Source of the DNA: Sporosarcina sp. E16_8 | GTDB taxonomy: Bacteria; Bacillota; Bacilli; Bacillales_A; Planococcaceae | Direction: 5' to 3' | DNA length: 58,184 nt | NCBI RefSeq assembly: GCF_017347095.1 | Contig: NZ_JADPRZ010000019.1 | Location: 1 to 58,184, forward strand | Shown here: piece after piece, positions 1 through 10,727 of the stretch | Layout of the letters: each line of letters begins with the position of its first letter | How positions within the stretch are numbered: the stretch's first letter is position 1 | The notes under the pieces: generated by a model | What the model was told of the DNA's origin: nothing | Databases searched by the model: none | Seen by the model: only the letters and a program-made list of their open reading frames with translations | Program-made: the position numbers and the translations under genes

Positions 1-102
<102 letters not shown>

Positions 103-106
103 CATG

Positions 107-168
107 GATAACACAAAACGAGATGATTCTAAAGAATCATCTCGTTTTGTGTTATCAGCATGTTTTTT
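107..168 (+). terminator. rRNA operon terminator
   Basis: A 24-bp perfect inverted repeat (107-130 with 133-156) closes on a two-base loop. It is followed after a few bases by a run of seven T (162-168). It sits directly behind the 5S gene and is an unusually long, perfect stem for an intrinsic terminator. Confidence 0.93.
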
Positions 169-240
169 TAAAAAAATCAAAGCACAAATGCATAGAGAAA
201 ATGTAGTCATTACCAGCGAGTGGGTAATGATTTTTTGTTT

Positions 241-361
241 GTCTAGACTCCAGTGCCTAGCCCCTCGAGTCGCTTTTGTCCTGTAGTAAAGGCAAAAACA
301 CCTTTACTACAGGTCTTTCAGCGCTTGTCGGGGCTAAACAGGCGCTTGCGCTTTTGTTCTT
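241..361 (+). repeat. Dispersed structured repeat R1, copy A
   Basis: This fills most of the 370-nt gap between the rRNA terminator and the decarboxylase gene. It begins GTCTAGACTCCAGTGCCTAG and ends GGCGCTTGCGCTTTTGTTCT. The ends can pair: AGTGCCT (252-258) with AGGCGCT (340-346), and AGCCCC (259-264) with GGGGCT (330-335). The core holds a perfect 12-bp hairpin (281-292 with 301-312). Copy F near 50311 has the same core type. No open reading frame of substance is present. Confidence 0.75.
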
Positions 362-539
362 AGTCGTGATTAGTTTAACTGAAAGTGAGCCGGAAACATA
401 CTAGTCCAAATGAAGACTATTGAGCCTCCCTTACCAGTATATTGTGTAAGTAAATGGTTAATCGACAGACGTTGGTTGTACTGGTTATATGATCGGTCTG
501 AGATACTATATAATAGAAGGAAAGGAAGCGTGATTTACA

Positions 540-1976
540 ATGAAAGATCCTAGTCGGCCGCTAATTGAAGCGTTAATTAAATTCAAAGAAGCAGATCCGA
601 TTTCATTCCACGTGCCTGGGCATAAGGGGGGAATACTTTCTGGTTTACCGACCGAGTTACGAGCGGCTCTTCAATATGATTTCACTGAGCTAGAGGGTCT
701 TGATGATCTTCATGAGCCGAGTGGTGTAATTGAAGAGGCGCAGCGAAAGCTGTCATTACTCTACGGTTCGGATCAGAGTTTCTTTCTTGTGAATGGTTCA
801 ACGGTGGGGAATTTGGCGATGGTTTATGCGGCGTGTCGTGCGGGTGAAACGGTTATTGTTCAGCGCAATGCACATAAGTCGATTTTCCATGCCATTGAGC
901 TGACTGGCGCAAGGCCGGTGTTTGTGTCACCGGTTTGGGATGTGTCTACAAAAACAGCGGGGGGCGTGACGGCTGTGCAAGTCGGTGAGGCACTCAAGGC
1001 TAATCCTGACACCAAGGCTGTTATTCTTACATATCCGACGTATTATGGCCTAGCAGGGAACGAACTGGAAGAGACTATCAATCTTTGTCATACATATGGA
1101 GTTCCGGTCTTGGTAGACGAGGCACACGGTGCGCATTTTGTTGTAGGAGAACCATTTCCTCGTTCGGCGCTTCAGATGGGGGCGGATGTAGTTGTACATT
1201 CAGCACACAAAACACTGCCTGCGATGACGATGGCTTCTTTTTTACATGTACGCTCAGATTTTATAGCTACAGAAAAAGTTGCCCGTTATTTAGGGATGCT
1301 ACAGTCCAGCAGTCCATCTTATTTGTTGATGGCCTCACTAGATGATGCACGAGCCTATGCGGAGTCTTATAATGAAGAAGATAAAAAATACTTCGCGGAA
1401 CAGCGGGTGGCTTTTATTAAACAACTAAAACTCATTCAAGGACTTCAAACGGTTGAAACGGATGATCCGTTAAAGCTCATTTTGCGAATTAAAGGTTATT
1501 CCGGTTTTGATATACAAAAAAGGCTGGAAGCGGAAGGGATATACGTGGAAATTGCAGATCCTTATCAAGTGCTATTCGTGTTACCGTTACTTAAAGTGGA
1601 ATCGACCTATCCCTTCGATGAAATTCACGAGAAAATGAAAACTGCGGTTGCTTGTTTGAATCAATTGGATAAGATAATAAGTACAGTAGAAGCACCATCA
1701 CTTGGAGAGGGACTATCTTGTCTGGCTTACACGTTCGAGGAAGTGGCGAATATGGAGGTGGAGTGGATTCCTTATGTAGATTCTGTAGGTCGTGTGGCGG
1801 CTGCTTCCATTATTCCCTATCCGCCGGGTATTCCGCTTTTAATCGCCGGAGAGATTGTAAAGGATAAGCATGTTCACACTCTTGGAGAGTTGCTTCAAAT
1901 GGGGGCGAAGTTTCAGGGCAAGATTCGAATTAATGAAAAACAGATAGTTGTAGTAAAGAATAGAGTGGAGGAATAA
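540..1976 (+). CDS. speA: Aminotransferase class-I fold Orn/Lys/Arg decarboxylase (YaaO-like)
   Basis: A 478-residue PLP-dependent basic amino-acid decarboxylase of the type found at this locus in Bacillales (yaaO). Visible landmarks are PGHKG (26-30), DEAHGAH (193-199) and the Schiff-base lysine K224 in [11 protein letters not shown] smaller C-terminal domain follows from about residue 370. The product would be a diamine (cadaverine, putrescine or agmatine); substrate cannot be decided from sequence. The start follows AAGGAAG with ~11 nt spacing. tmk begins 2 nt after the stop, so the two are probably cotranscribed. The symbol speA is shared with a second B. subtilis paralogue, so treat it as family-level. 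Confidence 0.9.
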   Translation: MKDPSRPLIEALIKFKEADPISFHVPGHKGGILSGLPTELRAALQYDFTELEGLDDLHEPSGVIEEAQRKLSLLYGSDQSFFLVNGSTVGNLAMVYAACRAGETVIVQRNAHKSIFHAIELTGARPVFVSPVWDVSTKTAGGVTAVQVGEALKANPDTKAVILTYPTYYGLAGNELEETINLCHTYGVPVLVDEAHGAHFVVGEPFPRSALQMGADVVVHSAHKTLPAMTMASFLHVRSDFIATEKVARYLGMLQSSSPSYLLMASLDDARAYAESYNEEDKKYFAEQRVAFIKQLKLIQGLQTVETDDPLKLILRIKGYSGFDIQKRLEAEGIYVEIADPYQVLFVLPLLKVESTYPFDEIHEKMKTAVACLNQLDKIISTVEAPSLGEGLSCLAYTFEEVANMEVEWIPYVDSVGRVAAASIIPYPPGIPLLIAGEIVKDKHVHTLGELLQMGAKFQGKIRINEKQIVVVKNRVEE

Positions 1977-1977
1977 C

Positions 1978-2613
1978 ATGATACAGAAAGGTGTATTCAT
2001 CACATTTGAAGGGCCTGAAGGGGCTGGAAAAACAACAGTCATCAAAGAATTATATAAACGTATGGAAGAACAAGGATTGAAGGTTATTCTTACGCGTGAA
2101 CCGGGTGGAATTCGTATTGCGGAGAAAATCCGTGAAATCATCCTCGATAATGATCATCAGGAAATGGATGCGAAGACGGAAGCGCTTCTCTATGCAGCTG
2201 CAAGAAGGCAGCATCTCGTTGAAAAAGTAGTTCCTGCACTTGAGGACGGAATGGTTGTCTTATGTGATCGTTTCATTGATAGTTCACTAGCCTATCAGGG
2301 GCATGCGCGCGGACTTGGAATCGATGAGGTTCTATCTATTAATGAGTTTGCTATCAGCGATACGATGCCGGATCTGACGGTCTTTTTTGATATCAAACCA
2401 GAACTAGGACTAGCGCGAATTGCGGCAAATGATAAGCGTGAAGAAAATCGATTGGATAATGAAAGTATCCAATTTCATCAACATGTTTATGAAGGTTATC
2501 AGGAGCTCATCCGCCGTTACCCAGAACGGATTCGATCAACGGATGCTTCGCTCTCTAAAGAGCAAGTAACGGAAAATGTTTGGGAAATCATATGCTCCCG
2601 ACTCATTAAATAG
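1978..2613 (+). CDS. tmk: Thymidylate kinase
   Basis: This 211-residue P-loop kinase phosphorylates dTMP to dTDP for DNA synthesis. The Walker A loop is GPEGAGKTT (12-20), followed by TREPGG (39-44) and the DRF(I)DSSLAYQG nucleotide-binding segment near residue 95. Length is normal for the family. The ATG lies 8 nt after GGAGG, which is inside the end of the upstream decarboxylase gene, so translation is likely coupled. It is followed by darA, as in other Bacillales. Confidence 0.97.
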   Translation: MIQKGVFITFEGPEGAGKTTVIKELYKRMEEQGLKVILTREPGGIRIAEKIREIILDNDHQEMDAKTEALLYAAARRQHLVEKVVPALEDGMVVLCDRFIDSSLAYQGHARGLGIDEVLSINEFAISDTMPDLTVFFDIKPELGLARIAANDKREENRLDNESIQFHQHVYEGYQELIRRYPERIRSTDASLSKEQVTENVWEIICSRLIK

Positions 2614-2630
2614 ACTGATTCATGATATAA

Positions 2631-2990
<360 letters not shown>

Positions 2991-3018
2991 TGTTTTGACG
3001 AATAAGAGGTGAACCTAA

Positions 3019-3459
3019 GTGAAAGTCAATAGTGACTATCGGTCAGGCCTCGATAAGATGAGGAACGACCCTTTACATTCATCTCAAGGTGGAGCGCGGT
3101 TTGGCCAAATGGTTGTAAAACAAGAGCAGCGCCTCCAAGGAGAGCAAGTTACTAAGCTCCTCGGCGATATTTCATCAGCAGGCGACAGAATAGCCCGTTC
3201 ACGCAATTTGCGTGATATGGCTAAATTTAAAATGCTAGTTCGACGTTTTCTTAAAGAAGCCGTTGAATCAGGAATGGGACTTAAACAGTCTCATACATGG
3301 AATCGTTTCGGTGAGGGACGCAGGTTGAAAATTGTCGAAACGATAGATGAGAGGCTTATTGAGTTGGCAGAAGACTTGTTGAATGAAGAAAAAACATCTG
3401 TCGATCTATTAGCTAAAATTGGTGAGATTAAAGGGTTACTCATCAATCTATACATGTGA
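3019..3459 (+). CDS. yaaR: YaaR family protein (DUF327)
   Basis: A 146-residue mostly helical protein of the YaaR/DUF327 family, rich in charged residues and without membrane segments. Its role is not established. It starts with GTG, 5 nt after AGAGGTGA. Position between darA and holB matches the conserved Bacillales order and is the main ground for the name. A hairpin with a T-run follows immediately, so part of the upstream transcript may end here. Confidence 0.85.
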   Translation: MKVNSDYRSGLDKMRNDPLHSSQGGARFGQMVVKQEQRLQGEQVTKLLGDISSAGDRIARSRNLRDMAKFKMLVRRFLKEAVESGMGLKQSHTWNRFGEGRRLKIVETIDERLIELAEDLLNEEKTSVDLLAKIGEIKGLLINLYM

Positions 3460-3461
3460 TT

Positions 3462-3497
3462 CCGTGTTTTCTGTCGTTTAAGAAACACGGTTTTTTT
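3462..3497 (+). terminator. Hairpin with T-run between yaaR and holB
   Basis: CCGTGTTT(TCT) at 3462-3472 pairs with AGAAACACGG at 3481-3490, followed by seven T. It looks like an intrinsic terminator or attenuator in the middle of an otherwise tight operon, only ~20 nt before the holB start. Confidence 0.7.
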
Positions 3498-3517
3498 GAA
3501 CACGGAGGTGTGTGCTT

Positions 3518-4525
3518 ATGCAAGATGAAATGAATAACCGGCTTGTAGTTGAGCAAAAAAAAATAACTGAACGATTAAGTTCTTCCTATAAAAATGGGCG
3601 AATTGGACATGCATATATGTTTGACGGTGAACGTGGAACAGGAAAAGAAGCAGTTGCACTTTTTTTTGCCAAACTCCTTCTTTGTGCTAGTCCTGAAAAC
3701 TTTGTTCCATGTGAAACATGCCATTCTTGTCGCCGAGTGACGTCTAGTAATCATCCAAACGTAACGCTTATTCGGCCGGATGGGCAGGATATCAGAAAAG
3801 AACAGATGTCCAATCTCGTTTATAGCATGACAAAAAAGGGTTACGAGGCAGGTAGGAAAATATATATCATTTCCAGGGCAGATAGGATGAACGTTGCTGC
3901 GGCAAATACGCTTCTCAAGTTTCTTGAAGAACCTGAAGGTGATGTAACGGCAATTCTTTTAACGGATTCGTATCAATCGATATTACCGACGATCCAATCA
4001 CGTTGTCAGCGCTTATCTTTTCTACCACCATCTAGAGAAATGATGATTAGTGAGCTAGTCGAAAAGGGTATTACGTCTTCAATGGCAGCGACAGTTACGA
4101 TGGTCACAGCTAATCTGGATGAAGCTTTTCGACTTGCCGGAGATGATCAATTTGCACACATGCGAAAAACAGTGTTAAAATTGGTTGAAGCATCGGATAG
4201 ACATGTCCATGAAGCGTTGTTATTCATTCAATCGGAATGGGCCCCTTTATTTAAAGAGAAGGAAGAGACTGAGAGTGGACTGGATTTACTGCTTTATGCT
4301 TACCGAGATGTGGTGGCATCCAAAGCAGGTTTGCAGTCAACAGCGGCATTTCCTGATCAGCAAGAACTAATTAGAGGCCTTTCGATGAAGATGACATATA
4401 GCCGGTTGTCTGCTAATATGGAGGCAATATTGCAGTCGAAAAAGCAATTGCACGGCAATATGAATCGCATGCTTTTAATGGAACAATTGGTGCTCAGCAT
4501 GCAGGAGGGGTTACTTGTTGTATAA
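3518..4525 (+). CDS. holB: DNA polymerase III subunit delta'
   Basis: A 335-residue AAA+ clamp-loader subunit that works with delta and tau/gamma to load the sliding clamp. Walker A is GERGTGK (37-43), and a four-cysteine zinc site follows (C56, C65, C68, C71). The SRC sensor/arginine-finger motif is in TIQSRCQRL. The ATG at 3518 is 9 nt behind GGAGG; a GTG two codons earlier is too close to it. The 3' end overlaps ricT, indicating coupled translation. Confidence 0.95.
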   Translation: MQDEMNNRLVVEQKKITERLSSSYKNGRIGHAYMFDGERGTGKEAVALFFAKLLLCASPENFVPCETCHSCRRVTSSNHPNVTLIRPDGQDIRKEQMSNLVYSMTKKGYEAGRKIYIISRADRMNVAAANTLLKFLEEPEGDVTAILLTDSYQSILPTIQSRCQRLSFLPPSREMMISELVEKGITSSMAATVTMVTANLDEAFRLAGDDQFAHMRKTVLKLVEASDRHVHEALLFIQSEWAPLFKEKEETESGLDLLLYAYRDVVASKAGLQSTAAFPDQQELIRGLSMKMTYSRLSANMEAILQSKKQLHGNMNRMLLMEQLVLSMQEGLLVV

Positions 4526-5345
4526 AGTTGTAGGTGTCCGTTTTAAGAAAGCGGGTAAAATATATTATTTCGATCCACTTGAATATACGCTCGACGAAGG
4601 TGACTATGTCATCGTTGAAACAGCACGTGGAATTGAATACGGTAAAGTTACAGGTAAGGTAAGAGAAGTCGGTGAGAATGATGTTGTATTGCCACTCAGA
4701 AAGATCATTCGTCCGGCGCAAACGGAAGACCTCGAAAAAGTAGAGGAGAATCGTCTTGAGGCTGAACGGGCTTTTAGTACAGGTGTAGAAAAGATTATAG
4801 AACATGCGCTAGAGATGAAGCTGGTTGATGTCGAGTATACATTCGATCGAAACAAGATTGTCTTTTACTTTACGGCTGAAGGCCGAGTTGACTTTCGAAA
4901 TCTTGTTAAAGATCTTGCCTCGATATTCCGAACACGTATTGAACTGCGACAGATTGGTGTACGTGACGAGGCGAAAATGCTTGGTGGCATTGGACCATGT
5001 GGTCGAATGCTTTGCTGTTCGACATTCCTCGGTGATTTTGAACCGGTTTCGATAAAAATGGCAAAAGATCAGAACTTATCACTTAATCCATCAAAAATAT
5101 CAGGTTTATGTGGACGTCTTATGTGCTGCCTGAAATATGAGAACGATGATTACGAAGAAGCGAAAGCGCTTATGCCAGACGTAGGAACACGCGTCCAAAC
5201 ACCTGAGGGGCCTGGAAAAGTAGTTGGTTTGAATCTACTTGAACGCCTTCTACAAGTAAGCATGGCAGAGCAGGATCTGGTACTAGAGTATACGTTGGAA
5301 GAAATAATGGAACAACAAAACAATATGGCTCAATTGATTAAATAA
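4515..5345 (+). CDS. ricT: RicT/YaaT, subunit of the RicAFT complex (PSP1 domain)
   Basis: This 276-residue PSP1-domain protein corresponds to RicT (YaaT), which with RicA and RicF forms an Fe-S-carrying complex. In B. subtilis that complex is needed for RNase Y-dependent mRNA maturation, competence, biofilm and sporulation. Six cysteines cluster as expected for metal or cluster binding: C162, C167, C168, C199, C204, C205. The start is TTG (4515, or the next TTG at 4518), ~6 nt after AGGAGGGG and overlapping holB by 11 nt. Length is normal. Confidence 0.93.
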   Translation: MLYKVVGVRFKKAGKIYYFDPLEYTLDEGDYVIVETARGIEYGKVTGKVREVGENDVVLPLRKIIRPAQTEDLEKVEENRLEAERAFSTGVEKIIEHALEMKLVDVEYTFDRNKIVFYFTAEGRVDFRNLVKDLASIFRTRIELRQIGVRDEAKMLGGIGPCGRMLCCSTFLGDFEPVSIKMAKDQNLSLNPSKISGLCGRLMCCLKYENDDYEEAKALMPDVGTRVQTPEGPGKVVGLNLLERLLQVSMAEQDLVLEYTLEEIMEQQNNMAQLIK

Positions 5346-5358
5346 TGAGGTGGGATAG

Positions 5359-5730
5359 TTGAAAGAAAAGAGTTTTCTGGATAGGGTTATGGAATTCGAG
5401 CAAGAACTCGAATCTATGCAAAAGCAATTCCGCGAATTGATTGGATTCGTCGCGCAGATGACGGAAGAGAACCATTCGCTTCAACTCGAAAACCATCATT
5501 TGCGCAAGCGGCTTGAAGAAATAGACAAACAAATTGATGAAGAAGCACAGACAATCAATACAAGGCAACATCGGAAGAAAACGAATAAAATAGACGTTGG
5601 AGAAGGCGTTGATAATTTAGCGCGCCTATATAATGAAGGATTTCACGTCTGTAATGTCCACTACGGTGGTATTCGTAAAGGGGAAGACTGTCTGTTCTGC
5701 CTCTCATTCTTAAATAAACAAAACGTGTAA
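5359..5730 (+). CDS. yabA: Replication initiation control protein YabA
   Basis: A 123-residue regulator that restrains DnaA at the origin and contacts the DnaN clamp. The first ~60 residues form a coiled coil for tetramerisation. A flexible basic linker follows, then the C-terminal zinc-binding part with H96, C98, C111 and C114. It starts with TTG behind GAGGTGGGA. A terminator follows, closing the tmk-to-yabA transcript. Confidence 0.95.
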   Translation: MKEKSFLDRVMEFEQELESMQKQFRELIGFVAQMTEENHSLQLENHHLRKRLEEIDKQIDEEAQTINTRQHRKKTNKIDVGEGVDNLARLYNEGFHVCNVHYGGIRKGEDCLFCLSFLNKQNV

Positions 5731-5734
5731 AGCC

Positions 5735-5773
5735 AGCCGATCCTATTGCAACGTAGGCATCGGCTTTTCTTTT
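5735..5773 (+). terminator. Terminator after yabA
   Basis: AGCCGAT (5735-5741) pairs with ATCGGCT (5759-5765), with a short inner CTA/TAG extension, and is followed by a T-rich tract. Confidence 0.85.
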
Positions 5774-5775
5774 AT

Positions 5776-5831
5776 TGTAGGCGCACTCGTGGTGAACTTA
5801 AGTTGTGTTCCTTAATTCCGCGCCTTACGCA
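5776..5831 (+). repeat. Probable 3' fragment of repeat R1 (C/D type)
   Basis: The stretch GTGGTGAACTTAAGTTGTGT and the following GCGCCTTACGC resemble the 3' third of copy C (GTGGCAAACTTAGGCTGTGT ... GCGCTTTG). No 5' part is present, so this would be a decayed or truncated copy lying between the yabA terminator and trmN6. Confidence 0.4.
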
Positions 5832-5854
5832 TTTCTATTATGGAGGAAAGTATT

Positions 5855-6607
5855 ATGGATGAAATTTTACAGGATGATGAACGACTTGATTACTTATTAG
5901 CGGAAAGTCTGCGGATTATTCAAAGTCCGTCAGTATTTTCATTTTCTTTGGATGCGGTATTACTAGCGCGATTTGCATATGTCCCGCTACAACAGTCCGG
6001 GAAAATTGTAGATATATGCGCAGGTAACGGAGCAATTCCGTTGTTTTTAAGTGCCAGAACAAACGCTACTATTATTGCCATTGAATTACAGGAACGGCTT
6101 GCAAATATGGCGGAAAGAAGTGTCCAGTATAATGGATTGGAAAGTAGGATCCAAATCATTAATGGCGATGTCATTGGTATTGCGGAAAAAATCGGCTATG
6201 AAAAATACGATACAGTAACATGTAACCCTCCCTACTTCCCAGCGCACGAGGCAAGTGACAAGAACTTGTCGGAGCATATGGCAATTGCCAGGCATGAAAT
6301 CCATCTAACACTTGAGCAGGCCATCCAGTCGTCAAGCGAATTGTTAAAGCAGGGCGGCAAAGCGGCGTTTGTCCACCGGCCAGGGCGTTTACTCGACATT
6401 GTCACTGCAATGCGCGCAAATCGACTGGAGCCGAAACGGATACAGTTTATTTATCCGAAAGAGGGTAAAGAAGCAAATACCTTGCTGATTGAGGCGATTA
6501 AAGACGGTAAGCCGGATTTAAAAGTATTACCTCCTCTCTATGTGTATGGTGCTGATAATGAATATACGGAAGAAGTGAGGCTCCTCCTTTATGGACAAAA
6601 TGGGTGA
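5855..6607 (+). CDS. trmN6: tRNA1(Val) (adenine-N6)-methyltransferase family protein (YabB)
   Basis: A 250-residue class I SAM-dependent methyltransferase. The SAM-binding loop DICAGNGAI is near residue 55 and the catalytic NPPY motif (NPPYFP) near residue 120, as in N6-adenine methyltransferases. Family members modify A37 of tRNA1(Val); the substrate here is inferred. The ATG at 5855 is 9 nt after GGAGGAAAG; the ATG at 5840 overlaps that RBS. It is followed by yazA with a short overlap, the conserved arrangement. Confidence 0.9.
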   Translation: MDEILQDDERLDYLLAESLRIIQSPSVFSFSLDAVLLARFAYVPLQQSGKIVDICAGNGAIPLFLSARTNATIIAIELQERLANMAERSVQYNGLESRIQIINGDVIGIAEKIGYEKYDTVTCNPPYFPAHEASDKNLSEHMAIARHEIHLTLEQAIQSSSELLKQGGKAAFVHRPGRLLDIVTAMRANRLEPKRIQFIYPKEGKEANTLLIEAIKDGKPDLKVLPPLYVYGADNEYTEEVRLLLYGQNG

Positions 6608-6878
6608 TCACTTATTTTATGTATTAGAATGCAAGGATGGGTCCTACTATGCTGGTTACACGAATGATTTGGAAAAGCGTATTCGTGTACATAATGAAGG
6701 CAAGGGCGCTAAGTATACGCGTGCAAAACTACCTGTGCAATGTATTTACCACGAAAAATTCGAAACGAAACGCGAAGCTATGCAGGCAGAGTATCAATTT
6801 AAACAACTGAAGAGAAATGCAAAAGAGATTTATATTGGAAAGGGGCAAAACGTAAATGAAGTCACAGAAAAGTGCTGA
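6591..6878 (+). CDS. yazA: GIY-YIG nuclease family protein
   Basis: A 95-residue single-domain GIY-YIG protein (UPF0213/YazA type). The core [17 protein letters not shown] carries the degenerate GIY..YIG motif (YVL/YAG), followed by a conserved arginine (R31) and a glutamate in [12 protein letters not shown]. The cellular role is unknown, though some GIY-YIG relatives nick nucleic acid. It overlaps trmN6 by 17 nt and rsmI by 23 nt. A second ATG at 6600 is an equally possible start. Confidence 0.88.
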   Translation: MDKMGDHLFYVLECKDGSYYAGYTNDLEKRIRVHNEGKGAKYTRAKLPVQCIYHEKFETKREAMQAEYQFKQLKRNAKEIYIGKGQNVNEVTEKC

Positions 6879-7734
6879 ACCAGGTGGCGGAAAACTGTTT
6901 CTGGTTGGGACACCAATCGGTAATCTTGAAGATATGACATACCGAGCGATTCGTATCCTTAAAGAGGTCGATATGATTGCGGCAGAAGATACGCGAAATA
7001 CAATCAGATTATGTAACCATTTTGAAATTAAGACATCGTTAACGAGTTATCATGAACATAATATTGAAGTCGGCGGAGAAAAGATTTTGGCAATGCTGGC
7101 GGATGGAAAGACAGTTGCACTCGTGAGTGATGCAGGTATGCCATGCATTTCTGATCCAGGAGCGGACATTGTAGCCAAGGCAATTAGTGCGGGGTATGAC
7201 GTAGTTCCTGTTCCAGGTGCGAATGCAGCAATCAGTGCGCTAGTTGCCTCTGGGCTAGTACCGCAACCATTTATGTTCTTTGGATTTTTATCACGACAGA
7301 AGAAGGCCCGGAACATTCAATTAGACGATTTAAAACAACGAGAAGAGACGGTCATTTTGTATGAGGCACCTCATAGGCTAAAGGAAACCTTACGTGCGTT
7401 ACAAACGAGCTTCGGTGGGACACGCTCTATTGTCCTTGCAAGGGAATTGACAAAACGTTTTGAGGAATTTCTTCGTGGAACGCTTGAAGAGGCTGTTTTA
7501 TGGGCAGAATCAAACGAAATACGTGGCGAGTTCTGTATTGTTATCGAAGGCAGTGACGGGGTTATTGTGGAAGAGAAAGAGGAGTGGTGGAACGACTTAG
7601 AAATCCGTGATCACGTGACAGAATTGATGGAAAGAAAAGATCTTCGTTCAAAAGAGGCAATCCGTGAAGTAGCAAATTCTCGTGGGTTGAGCCGCCGCGA
7701 TGTTTATAAAGAATTTCATGTTGAAGATGAATAA
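6856..7734 (+). CDS. rsmI: 16S rRNA (cytidine1402-2'-O)-methyltransferase
   Basis: A 292-residue tetrapyrrole-methylase-fold enzyme that methylates the ribose of C1402 in the decoding centre. N-terminal GTPIGNLEDMTYRAI, AEDTRNT and VSDAGMPCISDPG are the family's SAM and substrate motifs. The C-terminal ~60 residues form the small helical domain usual for RsmI. It overlaps the end of yazA, so the two are translated as a coupled pair. Confidence 0.95.
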   Translation: MKSQKSAEPGGGKLFLVGTPIGNLEDMTYRAIRILKEVDMIAAEDTRNTIRLCNHFEIKTSLTSYHEHNIEVGGEKILAMLADGKTVALVSDAGMPCISDPGADIVAKAISAGYDVVPVPGANAAISALVASGLVPQPFMFFGFLSRQKKARNIQLDDLKQREETVILYEAPHRLKETLRALQTSFGGTRSIVLARELTKRFEEFLRGTLEEAVLWAESNEIRGEFCIVIEGSDGVIVEEKEEWWNDLEIRDHVTELMERKDLRSKEAIREVANSRGLSRRDVYKEFHVEDE

Positions 7735-7748
7735 ACGGCATTTGTTTT

Positions 7749-7930
7749 TAGCTTAGGAAACAATAAAACCATGTACTGTGGATAAGCTGCAATATAGAGA
7801 TTTCACGTCCAGACTCCAGCGCCCAGAGGGTTGGGTCATAAGTCAGTCCGTCTGTGTGACAAAGAACGCCGCTTCGCCAGCCTGTCTTATGCCTGTCGCA
7901 TCTGATCAGGCGCTTGCGCTTTTGTTCTTT
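7749..7930 (+). repeat. Dispersed structured repeat R1, copy B (long form)
   Basis: A long-form copy between rsmI and the convergent abrB. It carries the 5' extension GTACTGTGGATAAGCTGCAA shared in variant form with copies C and D. The terminal stem is AGCGCC/GGCGCT, and an inner stem CATAAG(t)CAG pairs with CTG(t)CTTATG. The core type is shared with copy E. It contains no coding potential. It fills the gap up to the abrB terminator. Confidence 0.75.
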
Positions 7931-7937
7931 TCAATGT

Positions 7938-7968
7938 AAAAAATCCAGAACGGTTAACCGGTCTGGAT
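7938..7968 (-). terminator. Terminator of abrB
   Basis: On the minus strand, ATCCAGACCGGTTAACC folds back on itself to CTGGAT (7943-7968), followed by TTTTTA (7942-7937 read leftward). Confidence 0.8.
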
Positions 7969-7983
7969 AGTAGTAGTATAAAC

Positions 7984-8262
7984 TTACTTTTTCAAGCTAT
8001 CTTCAATTTCAGTGATGAGTTGTTTTGCGCCTTCGGGGCTCAAAATTAACTTACCGCCAATAAGACTCAAATTATCATCAGACACATCGCCCGTAATCGA
8101 GCATGTCATATTCGGCATATATTTCTTTAGGATGATTTTATCTTCATCAACGTAAATTTCCAAAGCATCTTTTTGTGCAATACCAAGCGTACGGCGTAAT
8201 TCAATTGGAATTACTACACGTCCAAGTTCATCGACTTTTCTTACAATACCAGTTGATTTCAT
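7984..8262 (-). CDS. abrB: Transition-state regulator AbrB
   Basis: A 92-residue DNA-binding protein with the N-terminal swapped-hairpin domain (STGIVRKVDELGRVVIPIEL, residues 3-22) and a C-terminal multimerisation part. AbrB represses post-exponential genes during growth. The start at 8262 follows GAGGAG; upstream in-frame codons would only lengthen it into the leader. The promoter and tandem 0A boxes listed separately show that Spo0A~P probably represses it, as in B. subtilis. It is the only core gene here on the minus strand, convergent with rsmI and divergent from metG. Confidence 0.96.
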   Translation of the reverse strand: MKSTGIVRKVDELGRVVIPIELRRTLGIAQKDALEIYVDEDKIILKKYMPNMTCSITGDVSDDNLSLIGGKLILSPEGAKQLITEIEDSLKK

Positions 8263-8289
8263 TATATTAACTCCTCTCATACATTTAGT

Positions 8290-8307
8290 TTCGTCAAAAT
8301 TCGACAA
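8290..8307 (-). promoter_or_regulatory. Tandem Spo0A boxes in the abrB leader
   Basis: TTCGTCAA (8290-8297, one mismatch) and TTCGACAA (8300-8307, perfect inverse of TTGTCGAA) lie exactly one helical turn apart. They fall about 13-30 nt downstream of the predicted abrB start point, the same position as in B. subtilis. Two further boxes at 8413-8420 (TTCGACAA) and 8462-8469 (TTGTCGAG) lie further upstream, towards metG. Confidence 0.85.
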
Positions 8308-8326
8308 AATTCTCTTAACAACTTTT

Positions 8327-8355
8327 ATCATACCAAGTCTTCCAATTAACGTCAA
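8327..8355 (-). promoter_or_regulatory. Sigma-A promoter of abrB
   Basis: On the minus strand, TTGACG (8355-8350) is followed by a 17-nt spacer and TATGAT (8332-8327). The predicted start is near 8320, about 58 nt before the abrB ATG. Confidence 0.85.
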
Positions 8356-8492
8356 TGCCACAAGCTTAAAACTATGAGAAAAATAGTAGTTATTTAAAAA
8401 GAAGCGCTTAAATTCGACAAGAATAGACTAATAGACATGAAAATAACGATGACGTTAGCTATTGTCGAGGAATATCATTGTATCGCGAGTAG

Positions 8493-10514
<2,022 letters not shown>

Positions 10515-10520
10515 CAATAG

Positions 10521-10560
10521 AAACGGCGTCCCTCATGGAAACGCCGTTTTTCTTTTTTAT
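10521..10560 (+). terminator. Terminator after metG
   Basis: AAACGGCGT pairs with the following AACGCCGTTT around a nine-base loop and runs into TTTTTCTTTTTT. Confidence 0.88.
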
Positions 10561-10590
10561 AAGTAATTCCCTATATAGAATATATGTCTA

Positions 10591-10652
10591 AAAGTAGGAA
10601 CTGAGCGAAGGCTCCTTACAAGGGGAAGCCGAAGTGGATTTGAAGGAACTCT
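10591..10652 (+). repeat. Short dispersed repeat R2, copy 1
   Basis: Contains GAGCGAAGGCTCCTTACA followed by AGGGGAAGCCGAAG, nearly the same order of words as at 34433-34497 (CAGCGTAGGCGCATTACA, GGGGTAGCCGAAG). It lies in the 213-nt metG-tatD gap. GGCTcC and GGGgAAGCC could pair weakly. Function unknown. Confidence 0.6.
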
Positions 10653-10727
10653 TTATGTAACTAATATAGAAAGCGATAGAAGTCTTAATTTGTTCGATTA
10701 AAACAAAACGATTGTGAGGCGAAAATA

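Noticed and set aside
241..361. R1 repeats as insertion sequences
   Set aside because: They are only 115-200 nt, carry no transposase and show no clear target-site duplication; at most they are non-autonomous elements.
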